A DNA stretch of 43,019 nt from Cochliopodium minus. Its lineage: Eukaryota; Discosea; Himatismenida; Cochliopodiidae. The translations under genes were made by a program, and so were the position numbers. Location of the stretch: contig JAMYWO010000313.1 of assembly GCA_024220525.1 (NCBI GenBank), forward strand, positions 1 through 43,019, given 5' to 3'. The notes beneath the pieces are model-generated. The model did not search any database. It had not been told where the DNA came from and saw only the letters and a list, made by a program, of their open reading frames with translations. Position 1 is the first letter of the stretch, and each line of letters starts with the position of its first letter. Positions 11,985-22,000 of this stretch are shown here, one piece after another.

Positions 11985-12552
11985 TTATTTGGAATTGGTT
12001 CTTTTTAAAATAGGAATCAATTTTTTTTGAAAACATTCTTCTTCGATGATACCATAGATACGATCAAAGTCAAGAAAACTTCCCTAATGAAGAGAAAATC
12101 GAAAATTTAATCATTTTCAAAAAAAGTAAATAAAAAAATAAAATTTTACAGATCTTTTGTTAAAATCGAGATAATGGAGTTTGGGAGTAATTTCGTACAA
12201 TCTGACCATGAAAGTTACCTTTTTCTTTTTGATCTTAATTTTGTAGTTGTTTTCGTTGACGAAAATGTTCTTCTCGCCACATTTGTCCTTCAAAACTTCG
12301 ATCAATTTGGTAAAAAGTTCTTCAGGCTCAACTAAAAATTTTTTAATTTAAAAAATTTAAATTTTTATTTCAGAATTTTGATTTAAATTTTTATTTGTTA
12401 TATCTGTTATATCTGTTATTTTTTATTTTTATTTTTTATTTTTCAATTTTTTATTTTATTATTTTATTATTTTATTATTTTATTATTTTATTATTTTATT
12501 ATTTTATTATTTTATTATTTTATTNTTTCACTTCTCTCTCAACCATGTTCAT
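11985..12552 (-). CDS. Small free-standing KA1-like domain protein
   Basis: Proposed exons 12552-12532, 12326-12150 and 12083-11985 give 98 residues. The core (EELFTKLIEVLKDKCGEKN, NNYKIKIKKKKVTFMV, RLYEITPKLHYLDFNKRSG, DFDRIYGIIEE) follows the KA1 fold seen at the C-terminus of MARK, AMPK-like and CIPK kinases, which binds acidic lipids or regulates the kinase. No kinase domain is visible upstream: the DNA to 12980 is noncoding-looking and the next gene is a crinkler. It is therefore either a genuine small KA1 protein or the remnant of a kinase gene. The two downstream exons are well supported. The first exon (MNMVERE) is weak, because it depends on a 205-nt A/T-repeat intron containing an undetermined base. 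Confidence 0.5.
12441..12525. repeat. TTTTATTA octamer array with undetermined base
   Basis: About nine copies of an 8-bp T/A unit lie inside the proposed first intron of the KA1-like gene and end at the single N of the window (12525). The N suggests that read length or polymerase slippage left the repeat number unsure. Confidence 0.85.
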
Positions 12553-12979
12553 TTTGGTTTGGAAAAGAAAAAACAAGTTGTGAAAAGAAGTAATCGAAAA
12601 AAGTAATTTACGAAAAAAAAATAATAAAAATAAAAATAAAAATAAAAATAAAAATAACTGGAAAAAAGGATTGAAAATTTTGGATTTTCTTTGTATCCTT
12701 CTTGTTTCAACTCAGTAACTTACGCAAAGATTTCAAATGTATCCTTCTTTTCTTTCTATTTGTCAAAAATCTCAGTTTTTTACGAAAAGTTGTCAAACAA
12801 ATGTAAACTCTCAAACTCTTCTGTTGCTTTCTGATTCCTGAAACAAAGTAACTCTATTCTTTCTATTCTTATTTTAATCTCAAATAACTAAGGGATCTCA
12901 ATAGAAAATATAAAAATTTTTAAATAATTTAATTTTATAATTTCCAAATGATTCAAGAAAATTATTTTGTTCAAAAATG
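12553..12979. other. Intergenic with degenerate direct repeats
   Basis: Between the KA1-like gene start and the crinkler stop. On the minus strand, elements of the type GTAA-x-ACTGAG and GAAGGATACA recur about 50-60 bp apart between 12660 and 12850, mixed with short exon-like words (EEFESLHLFDNF in one frame). No start codon or continuous model could be made. The repeats may be decayed intron/exon copies or promoter elements. Confidence 0.35.
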
Positions 12980-15900
12980 TTATTTTATAAGAGATCCTTT
13001 CTCATGGAAATCTCTCCTGTACAGAGGAAAAGGATAAAAAGAATCTCCAATGTATTCTTTCAATGAGATGGATGTTAGAGACAAAAATTTATTTGAAATA
13101 AGAAATGAGATTTTTTTGTTATTATGGCATCCACATTTTTTTACTTGACATCCCTTGTGATTTTTACATTCAAAGTTCTTGCATTCAAGATAATATTTCT
13201 CATCTTTCACTAAAAAACAATTAATTTTTGAAAAAAATAAAAATTTTTACTCACTGTTTCCAGTTTTGTTTTACATATTTTGCATTTATCTTCACCATCA
13301 GCAAATTGGAATTCTAAGAACCCACTTCTTGTGAAAACTGGTGGTTCATGTTGGGTTATCAGGCAATAAAAAGTGTTGGTGTGATCCATTTTTTCTAATT
13401 TTTAAAAAAGTAATATTTATGTATAAAAAAAAAAAAGAAAAATTAAAGATTACCTTTAATTGATTCTGAAATTTCTTTCATATCCCATTTACGTAGTTGG
13501 TTTTTAATTTTGCTCTCTCTTGTTGCTTCCTTTTTCTGAGTATTATCAGCACGAGATCTGTACTGGAAAACAATAAAAATTTTCTTTTCATCAACAGTTT
13601 CAAGTCCGATGAGAGCATCAATTGATTTTTGATTGGAAAGAGAAGGTTTGTACAAAGTGCCCATCTTAAAATCTTTATCTTGTAAGAATCTTTCACTTAA
13701 AGATCTAGCTTTTTTTCTTTTTTCGTCAGTATCCACAGCAAATTTTTTGGGTTCAAATGTATTGTCCCTTTTCTCAACAAGAGCAATGTGGATTTCATCC
13801 GGATTAAAAGCTGAAAACCCAGGAGCAACTTTCAATGAATGTTTGAATAAGCGAGATAAAGATACAGAACATGTTTTGGAAAGAATTTCTGTTGTGAAAA
13901 TAAATGATTTACCAATCTTCTCTTTCTCTTTTACCATTTTTCTTAATTCTTGTTTATTTTTGGTCAAATCGTTTTTTCTTCTGTTCATTTCTTCTTCAAA
14001 TTTAATAGAAATGTCCACTTCATTGGTAGCATATTTAGCCTGAGAGATGTGGTCCAAAAGGTCATCGAAGATGTTGTTACTCTCAGACTTTTCCAGAATG
14101 TTTTCTACCAAAATTTTATCTGAGAGAAAGGGAAATAATTTAACGATTTCAATGCTTCCTATCTTCTTATTTTCAAAATCTAGTTTAAAGAGATCTTTTT
14201 TGGTTTGTTTGTAATCATCAATATTCTTCTCTTCAAATATTTTCTCATATTTTAACAAAATTGCCTCTCGACTATCTTCTACTAAAATGTTCAGGTTCAT
14301 TTCCTTTTCCAAGATAGAGTTCAATTCTGAAATATTCAATGTATTTTTATTTACATTATTTTCTATTTCATCTGAGTTTTTGTGATAATCATCAATCATC
14401 TCATTCTCGGTCTTACCTTCTTCATTACCATTTGGGTTATTGTCATCATTATAAATCGTCTCATTTACGGTCTCGCCTTGTTCATTACCATCTGAGTTTT
14501 TGTGATAATCATCAATCATCTCATTCTCGGTCTTACCTTCTTCATTTCCATTTGGGTTATTGTCATCATTATAAATCGTCTCATTTCCATTCTCGCCTTC
14601 TTCATAGAAAATTGGGTTATTGTCATCTTGGTTTAGGTTGTAATTTTCAAATTGATTTTTATCAACTATTTTATTTAAATAATCAAGATTGATGAGAGAA
14701 GCTCTTATTTGCAAGAGAGAAATGAAAAAGTGATTGTTGAAATTTTCCCATTCTTCATTTTTGTCTTTGGTGAATGTAGGTTCGACAACTTTTATCAAAA
14801 ATTGAGAAATAGGAAAAGTTTTTTGTTTCAAGAAACTATTGAGAATAAGAACAGAAGTTTTCAAGTCTTTAGGAACATAATAAGGGTTATAATATTCACT
14901 GATTTTAATATTCTGTTTGCTAAACAAAATTCCATTGGTGAACAAATCAAGCAAAGAACAACCTTGTGAAAAATTCTTTGAAAAATTTTCTTTCACTCCA
15001 AGAAAAGGGATGCAAATCCATTTCCAAAAGTCTTTACCATCGCTGTCTAACAAATCAAAGGTGCAAGAAATAATTTTTTCAAAGTTTTTTTCAAATTCTT
15101 CTACACTTTTTGGATTTAAATTCAAAATGTTACTGTCTATGATTTCTATTGCTCTTGGTTGTCTGGCAGTCAAAGAAAAAATTCTGCAAGAAATATCTTT
15201 CACAGTTGGGTGGTATTTATTAGTTATTTTTTCAATGTGTTCGTCTTCTAAACAGGGAGGAATGATGATAGCTATTTTTCTTTCAGACAAAGTATATGCG
15301 AGCTCACTTTTCGTCAAAAAATGAGAAGGATCAATAGCAGAGATAACAGGAAGTACACTGAATTCATTAAATCTATCCAATCTTTTGAGTGTATTGATTA
15401 TCTTCATTCTAGATATTTCATCCATCTTTCTTAATTCATCAACTCCAATCAAAAAATATGGTTTTTCATCTTTTCCTACCCCCAAGAGACCAAACATTTC
15501 CTTTAGCAAATCGTAGAGATCAAATTGAGAAATCAAACTCTGATAAATTGACACGAAATCAACGAAATTGTCAGACACAGAGTTTGAAGTATCAAAGAAA
15601 AAACTTTTTTAAAAAAATTTTTTTAAAAAAAAGAGTTTTAAATATTAAAATAAAATTTATAAATATCAAATAAAGTATAAGTATTCAAATAATTACCTAT
15701 ATACTAATCTTGTCTTAAAATCTGATAAAGGGTCAAAAGATTCTTTCCCTTCTAAAGTAAGATCCATTTTGTCATTGTAAGTAACAAGAACAGCAAAAGA
15801 ATTCTTCAATTTTTCTTTGATATTTTTATTTACTTCCAATAACTTCTCTTCGCACAGAGAAAGGTAGCTCCCATCTGAAATGGATTGAGAGAGAGAGTAC

Positions 15901-16675
15901 ATGTTCCTTGATTTCCCATTACCAGGACTATTGTATAACAATATAATAGGAGGCAGCCTGCTTTCTGTTAATTCAACCAAATAAGCTCCAAGAGCTCGAT
16001 TGAACCTTCTTAATGTGTCTTGTGAGACAAAAAATTCATCACCCATGCTTGCTATTTTATTTGTAAAGTTGTTTACTACTTTCAAATCTATTTTTAGTTT
16101 TGCTTCTCTCAATTTTTCATTTTTTATTGTTGAATGTTTCCATTTCTTTACTAATTGAAAGAGTTCCAAAACAGAAAATTGCTCAAGATGTAAAGTTTTG
16201 TATTTTTTTTCAAAGTGTTTGCTTGTAATTTCTGTCTCTCTAAGAAATTCTTTTCTTTTGTTATTCTTCTCAAATTCGAAATTATCTTTTAACTGTTCGA
16301 CAAATATATGCAATTTTAATTATTAAAAGAAATTAATTATTCTTTTCAACTAAATCAAGCCAAGATAATAATTTATTCATTTTTTGATTAATTAATATTT
16401 TGAAATATTACCACAATGTGTATATCCCCATAATTTTCCTGTATAAATTCTTCACAATTGTTTTCTATTGATTGTGCGCAATTAAATTTATAACTGAGAT
16501 AATTAATTTCATTAATATTTTCCTCCTTTATATTTGAAAACAATTCTAATCTTATCAATATCTTTTCTTTCAATTCAGAATATTTTCTTGGAATTTTTGG
16601 TTCAGTAATTGTGCAAGATGTTTTAAATTCATTCTTTTGTCTTATCAAGATTTTACAGTGGAAATCTTGGCTCAT
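12980..16675 (-). CDS. Crinkler/RHS-like P-loop NTPase with nuclease-like C-terminus and Cys-rich tail
   Basis: Exons 16675-16412, 16292-15697, 15603-13454, 13394-13251 and 13209-12980 give 1127 residues. The first 88 residues resemble the ubiquitin-like crinkler header. A Walker A-like motif (LLYNSPGNGKSR, Asn in place of the first Gly) lies near residue 206, and a Walker B (PYFLIGVDELRK) near 335. The C-terminal part (SIDALIGLE, IFIVFQYRSRAD, then TFYCLITQHEPPVF) follows the PD-(D/E)xK-like region of crinkler-RHS proteins. A zinc-ribbon-like Cys tail ends it (CKICKTKLE, CKNHKGCQVKKCGCH). A shorter protein stopping at 13443 is possible, but splicing the 59-nt intron 13395-13453 keeps frame and completes the crinkler end. 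If unspliced, 12980-13389 would be a second small gene. The role is unknown; relatives are linked to inter-organism conflict and nucleic-acid cleavage. The ATG at 16675 was preferred to the one at 16702. Confidence 0.75.
14381..14640. repeat. 120-bp coding tandem repeat
   Basis: Two nearly identical 120-bp units and part of a third sit inside the crinkler-like gene, encoding an acidic Asn-rich 40-residue unit (NPNGNEEGKTENEMIDDYHK in part). The near-identity of the copies points to recent expansion. Confidence 0.9.
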
Positions 16676-16734
16676 TTTTTTTATTTTCCAAAAAAAAAAC
16701 ATTATATGTTATATTATACTCTCAAATTGTTTTA

Positions 16735-17523
16735 TTAAATAGCTTTTGATCTCCAATCAAATAATAAAAAATCTTCTTCTCCTTCAATCACAGGCTCTTT
16801 TCTTTGTTTTTTGTTATCCCTCTTGTTTATTTGTTTCTCATTTTTCTTTTTCTTTGTTTTTGTGGAAATTTCTTTAATTTTTTCTAATTTTTTATCATCT
16901 TCCAAAAATTCTTCAAATTCTTCCAAAAGAGCATCTTTTTCATTATTATTGTAAAGATCATTCTTTTCCAAATCTTGTTTTTTATCATCTTTTAAAAAAT
17001 CATCAAGAATACTCTTCTCAAATTTTTTTAACTCATTATCTAAATCGACAATTGGCTTGGATGTATTTTCAATCAATTTTCTTTGGGATCTAATCTCTTC
17101 GCGTTCTTTCTTTTCTTTTTCTAATCTTTCATCTTCTAATTTCTTTTTGATTAAATTTTCTTCTTCATCTCTTTTTCTTCTTTGCAAATCCATCTCTTCT
17201 TCTTTCTTATTCTGTATTGAATTCTCCAAAATTTTGTTATTGAAGGATTTAGGGGGAGTCATAATATTTTTATTTTCTCCTTCTTTTAGTTTTGCATTTT
17301 TAATTTCTTCATCTTTTTGTTGTTTTAATTGTTTCAATTTTTGGATGTTGTCGAGATGCTTTTTTGATTTTAAATGATCTTCCCATAAATCTTCTGAATT
17401 TATTTTTAATTTGCATAATTTACAATTTAATTCTCCATTCTTATTGTAAAGAGCAAATGGGGAGGTGATTTGTTTTTTAGATTGTGCCAATTTAAATTTT
17501 TTTCTCAGGGCATTTTGATCCAT
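16735..17523 (-). CDS. znf830: ZNF830-like zinc-finger protein (spliceosome-associated)
   Basis: Intronless, 262 residues. A single C2H2 finger (Cys34, Cys37, His50, His56: CKLCKLKINSEDLWEDHL then KSKKH) is preceded by a Lys/Arg-rich start (LRKKFKLAQSKKQ) and followed by a long charged coiled coil. The protein ends with an acidic stretch and DWRSKAI; ZNF830/CCDC16 orthologues end in a similar DWRxK motif. In animals ZNF830 joins the activated spliceosome and affects pre-mRNA splicing and early development, so a nuclear RNA-processing role is inferred here. The start codon lies 61 bp beyond the stop of the dysferlin-domain gene on the same strand, so the promoter is very short or overlaps that gene's 3' UTR. 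The alternative is a generic C2H2 coiled-coil protein. Confidence 0.78.
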   Translation of the reverse strand: MDQNALRKKFKLAQSKKQITSPFALYNKNGELNCKLCKLKINSEDLWEDHLKSKKHLDNIQKLKQLKQQKDEEIKNAKLKEGENKNIMTPPKSFNNKILENSIQNKKEEEMDLQRRKRDEEENLIKKKLEDERLEKEKKEREEIRSQRKLIENTSKPIVDLDNELKKFEKSILDDFLKDDKKQDLEKNDLYNNNEKDALLEEFEEFLEDDKKLEKIKEISTKTKKKKNEKQINKRDNKKQRKEPVIEGEEDFLLFDWRSKAI

Positions 17524-17584
17524 TTGATAGAAAAATTCTCAATTTTTTTTAATTTTATTTTTTTGTTTATTTAAAATTTTTGAT

Positions 17585-18746
17585 TCATTTGGAAAGGAAA
17601 TTTTCCAATTCAATTTTATTGCTCTGTAATTTTTGGATTCTAATTTTCAATTCAAGTGCTTTTCCTTCAATCTCTTTTTGGGGTGAGAAGTCTCTGGTTC
17701 TGATGAGCAGTCTTGACTTTCCTCTTTTCTTTAATAACTTGTTTCTCCAATATTTGTTGTTCAATTTTTCTTTATTCACTTTTTTATTTTCAATGTTGTC
17801 GTAATAACCCTTTTCAATCATTTCCCTTTTTAATCTTAATTTTTCGAAAATGAGGGCAAGTTCAATTTGATTGAGTTTATCAATATATACACTTTGTAAT
17901 TCTTTGGTAACTGGCACTTTTAATGTTTCTTTGTTCAAACCAATTAGAATGGGATCTTCAAAAAGTTTCAAGTGTTTTTCTTGACTGCTTTTAAAGTGTT
18001 CTTCTTGTTGTATCTCAAATTGTTCTCTCTTTTTCCTTAAATTCTCTCTATCATTTTGTAATTTTAATTGTTCTCTTTCTATTTGTTCTTGTTTCTTTTT
18101 TTCTTCAAATTCCAATTGATTATCATTTTCTCTATCCGAGATATCTTCTACCATTACTCTTTCCCATAATCTCCTTCTAACATAATGTCCAGATGAGCAA
18201 GCATTTGAGAAATCTGTGGTAGTCCACTGAGTATATTGAAAATTTGTTAGTTAAAAAGATTTTCAGATAGATCCAAATTTTTACATTCCATGCATATTGC
18301 CATCCTTGTTCATCAGTATCCTTATCTATTCTACATTTCCAATCAGTTTTCCATTTCCATCCTTTAATATATTATTTAATTGAATGTTTGAATTAAAAAG
18401 GATTTTGTTGTTAAATCAAACCTTTTGCGGGATAAATATTTTTTGTTTTGGTTTTTCCATTCAAATCTGTCCATGCTGTTCTATCAGTTGGAAATAAATT
18501 TTCTTCACCCCATCCTTTCAAAATCATCCATCTCTGATTTTCCCTTTCAATGAATTAATATTAATTCTTTTATTGAAAGGAGTATTCTTACCATACTTTA
18601 TATATTCTTTCTTGCAAATTCTTTCCCAAAATGAAAGATTCTTGTTTATTCATTCTTTCTTTTTTTTTTTTCTTTAACAACATACTTGAATTGTATCCAA
18701 TAAATTTATAATTGTCATCACCATTTCTAATTTTATGAATATTCAT
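17585..18746 (-). CDS. Dysferlin-domain (DysFN/DysFC) protein with C-terminal coiled coil
   Basis: Exons 18746-18592, 18543-18422, 18361-18285 and 18226-17585 encode 331 residues; an internal ATG at 18653 would give 300. The N-terminal half holds a dysferlin module: VWENQRWMILKGWGEE, PTDRTAWTDLNG, then WKWKTDWKCRIDKDTDEQGW, QYAWNW and the arginine-rich end GHYVRRRLWERV. The second half is a charged coiled coil and basic region (KLLKKRGKSRLLIRTRD). Dysferlin modules occur in dysferlin, TECPR1 and peroxisomal Pex30-type proteins; here there is no C2 domain and no TM helix, so it is not dysferlin itself. The trimmed module may bind membranes or lipids. All four phases agree. The upstream ATG was chosen because the frame stays open through a poly-Lys stretch. 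Confidence 0.82.
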
Positions 18747-19013
18747 TGCATAAATATATTATTTCTAATTATTTTGAAGATATAGAGCATATACCAAATT
18801 ATGTATTTAATATTTCAAAAATATTTAATATAAGAAATATAGAAGAACTCAATTTTTAGCTATGCAATTTTTTAGGATCATAATATGAGAGTATATTTAA
18901 TTATAAATATATATTTTAAATAAAAAAGATATATAAAAAAAACCTTCCTTTCAATTATTCTTTTCTCCATATTAATATTATTAGTTGAAATCAAATCAAA
19001 TAGGCATATATAA

Positions 19014-22000
19014 ATGTATCAAAATAATAGGGTAAATCAGAAGAAATATCCCTTTTGCTTAATTATAAAATATTCAATGATTCAAGAGGATTATAGCCTT
19101 ATTTTCAATATTCATCAACATTTTCAACCAATTTTTTTTTTTCTTAATAAATTTATTTTCATCAGGTGAAGAAGAATCAAAAAAAAATACAAGTAAAATT
19201 TGAATATCAAAAAAAAAAATAGATTTATTAAATGGCAATTATAAAAATAGGAATCATATAGTGATGATGAATATGATGAACAACAAAATTCAGAATATAA
19301 TCCCGATGATAGCTTGGAATTTGAAGATTCTGAAGAAATAAAACCAAAAAAAAAGCCTCCACTTCAAAGGAGAAGTGAAAGATCCAAAAGAAAACCAACT
19401 TCTTATAGAGAAGAAGTCGAACAATTAGATGAGGAACATGATGATAATGAAATTGAGAAAGAGGAAGAGGAGGAGGATGATGATGAATACTTTGCAGAAG
19501 ATGCAAAACCTATCAAAAAAAGAGCGATCATTACAAGAAAACCAGCGTTAGAAAAAAGAGAAATTCAAAAACAAACAGATTTGATCAAAAACAATTGGAT
19601 TGGTTCAAAAGAATTGATGATTGAAAAAATTCTTTGCAGAAGAACAAAAGAAGATATCACTTATGAAAAAAAAACTCTCAATCCAAATGAGAACGCTCTT
19701 AATACTCCCAATCTTTTAAATAATGAAAATAATACAAACAACAATACCCAAACTACAGAGAATAATAATGAGAATGTGATGATTAAGGAGAATATAACGG
19801 AGAATAAAGAAGAAGATTATGAATTTTTCATTAAATGGAAAGATCTTTCTTATATTCATTGTTCTTGGAAATCCAAGAGAGAAGTTCTTTCTTTTAAACA
19901 AGGGAAACAAAGAATAAATACCTTTGAAAAAAAACAAATACACATTCAAAACTTGGAGGAGCCTTTTCCTCCTGATTTTGTGTTGGTTGATAGAATCATT
20001 TCCAAATCTCAATTTCTTCAAAATAATGAATCTGTCACCAAATATCTTGTTAAATGGGAATCTTTGCCATACTGTGATTGTGCTTGGGAGAAAGCAGAGG
20101 ATATCAATGTAAATTTCTAAGTTTAAAAAGTTTAATATTTAGTAAAATTAATAGGAATATTTTTATAAAAATTTTAATTGGAATATTTTTCGCAGAATAA
20201 AAATTATTTTCTTTTCGAAAATTTAATTTAATTTTAATCAAACAAGGATGATGAAAAAATCAAGGAATTTGAAAGGTTCTCAGTAGAACCTTCACCAGCA
20301 CAATACCAAGAAAAACCAAGACCACATCCTTCCAAATTTGAAGCTTTAAAAGAATCTCCCCCTTATAATGGGGACAGATCTTTAAGAGAGTATCAAGTTG
20401 AAGGTTTAAACTGGTTACTCTTTAATTGGTTCAACAAAAGAAGTACCATTTTGGCTGATGAAATGGGTATTCCGGCCTTTTTTATTTATTATTTATTATT
20501 TATTATTTATTTATTATTATTATTTATTTATTATTTATTATTTATTTATTATTTATAATTTATTATTTTTTAATTTATTTGCTGATTCATTAAAAATATT
20601 TATTTTTTTGTTTATTTTTTTAAAAAATGAAAAGGATTGGGAAAAACAGTGCAAACAATGAGTTGTATTAATCACTTATTCACAAAAGAAGAAATATGGG
20701 GACCATTCATCATTATAGCACCTCTTTCTACTTTGCCACATTGGAAAAGGGAATTTACAGGATGGACAAACATGAACACTATTATCTATCATGGAAATAA
20801 AGAGAGTAGAGATATATTGAGAAATTATGAGTTTTATTTTCCCAACACTTCCACTTTTAAATTTAATGTTCTCATCACCACTTATGAGATGATCATTACT
20901 GATTCCAAATTTCTCAAAACTCTTCATTGGAAATACTTGGTTGTTGATGAGGCCCACCGACTCAAAAATAGAGTAAATTTTTTATTCAATATTAAACAGA
21001 TAATTTTGATTATAACAAAAATAAATGAATTTATAAAATTAATAATAATCAAATAATAAAAATGAAAATAATAATAAAATAATAAGAATGAATAAAATGA
21101 TTTTAAAAATTTGATTAACATTCATATTAAATAATAAAAGGAGAGTAAATTGTTGGAAGAGTTGAATAAATTCAGGTTTGATCATTCACTTCTTCTTACA
21201 GGAACACCATTACAAAATAACACATCAGAGTTGTGGACATTGTTGAATTTTTGTGATCCAAAAGAGTTTAACGATTTAGATTCCTTTTTGGAAAGTTATG
21301 GAGAATTGAGCGAAAGTGAACAAGTTAAAAACTTGCATACCATTCTCAGACCTTACTTGTTGAGAAGAATGAAAGGAGATGTAGAAAAATCAATAGCACC
21401 AAAAGAAGAAACAATAATAGAAGTAGAATTAACCAATATTCAAAAACAATACTACAAAAGTATTTATGAAAAAAACTTTAGTTTTCTCAACAAATCTAGA
21501 AAAGACACTCCCTCTCTCTTAAATGTCATGATGCAACTTAGAAAGTGTTGTAATCATCCTTATCTCATCAAGGGAGTGGAGAGCGATGTGTTGGAACAAA
21601 AAGAAAGAGAGACAGGAAACACCTTGACATATGGAGACAAATGTGAATCTTTGATTCAAGCTTGTGGTAAATTGGTTTTGATTGACAAGTTGCTTCCTAA
21701 ACTGAAAGAAAGAGGTCACAAGGTTCTCATTTTCTCCCAAATGGTCAAAGTGTTGGACATAGTAGAAGATTACCTGAGATACAGAGACTACAAATACGAA
21801 AGAATAGACGGTACTATCAGAGGGAATGATAGACAAGCTGCCATTGACAGATTTTCCAAAAAAGACAGTGATCGCTTCGTTTTCATTCTTTGTACAAGAG
21901 CAGGAGGAGTAGGAATAAACTTGACAGCAGCAGATACAGTGATCATTTACGATAGTGATTGGAATCCTCAGAATGATATTCAAGCACAAGCCAGATGTCA

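Noticed and set aside
12980-13389. Independent small Cys-rich gene downstream of the crinkler-like gene
   Set aside because: Only 53 bp would separate the two genes, and the joined model keeps frame through two introns and completes the crinkler C-terminus. Kept as an alternative in the gene entry.
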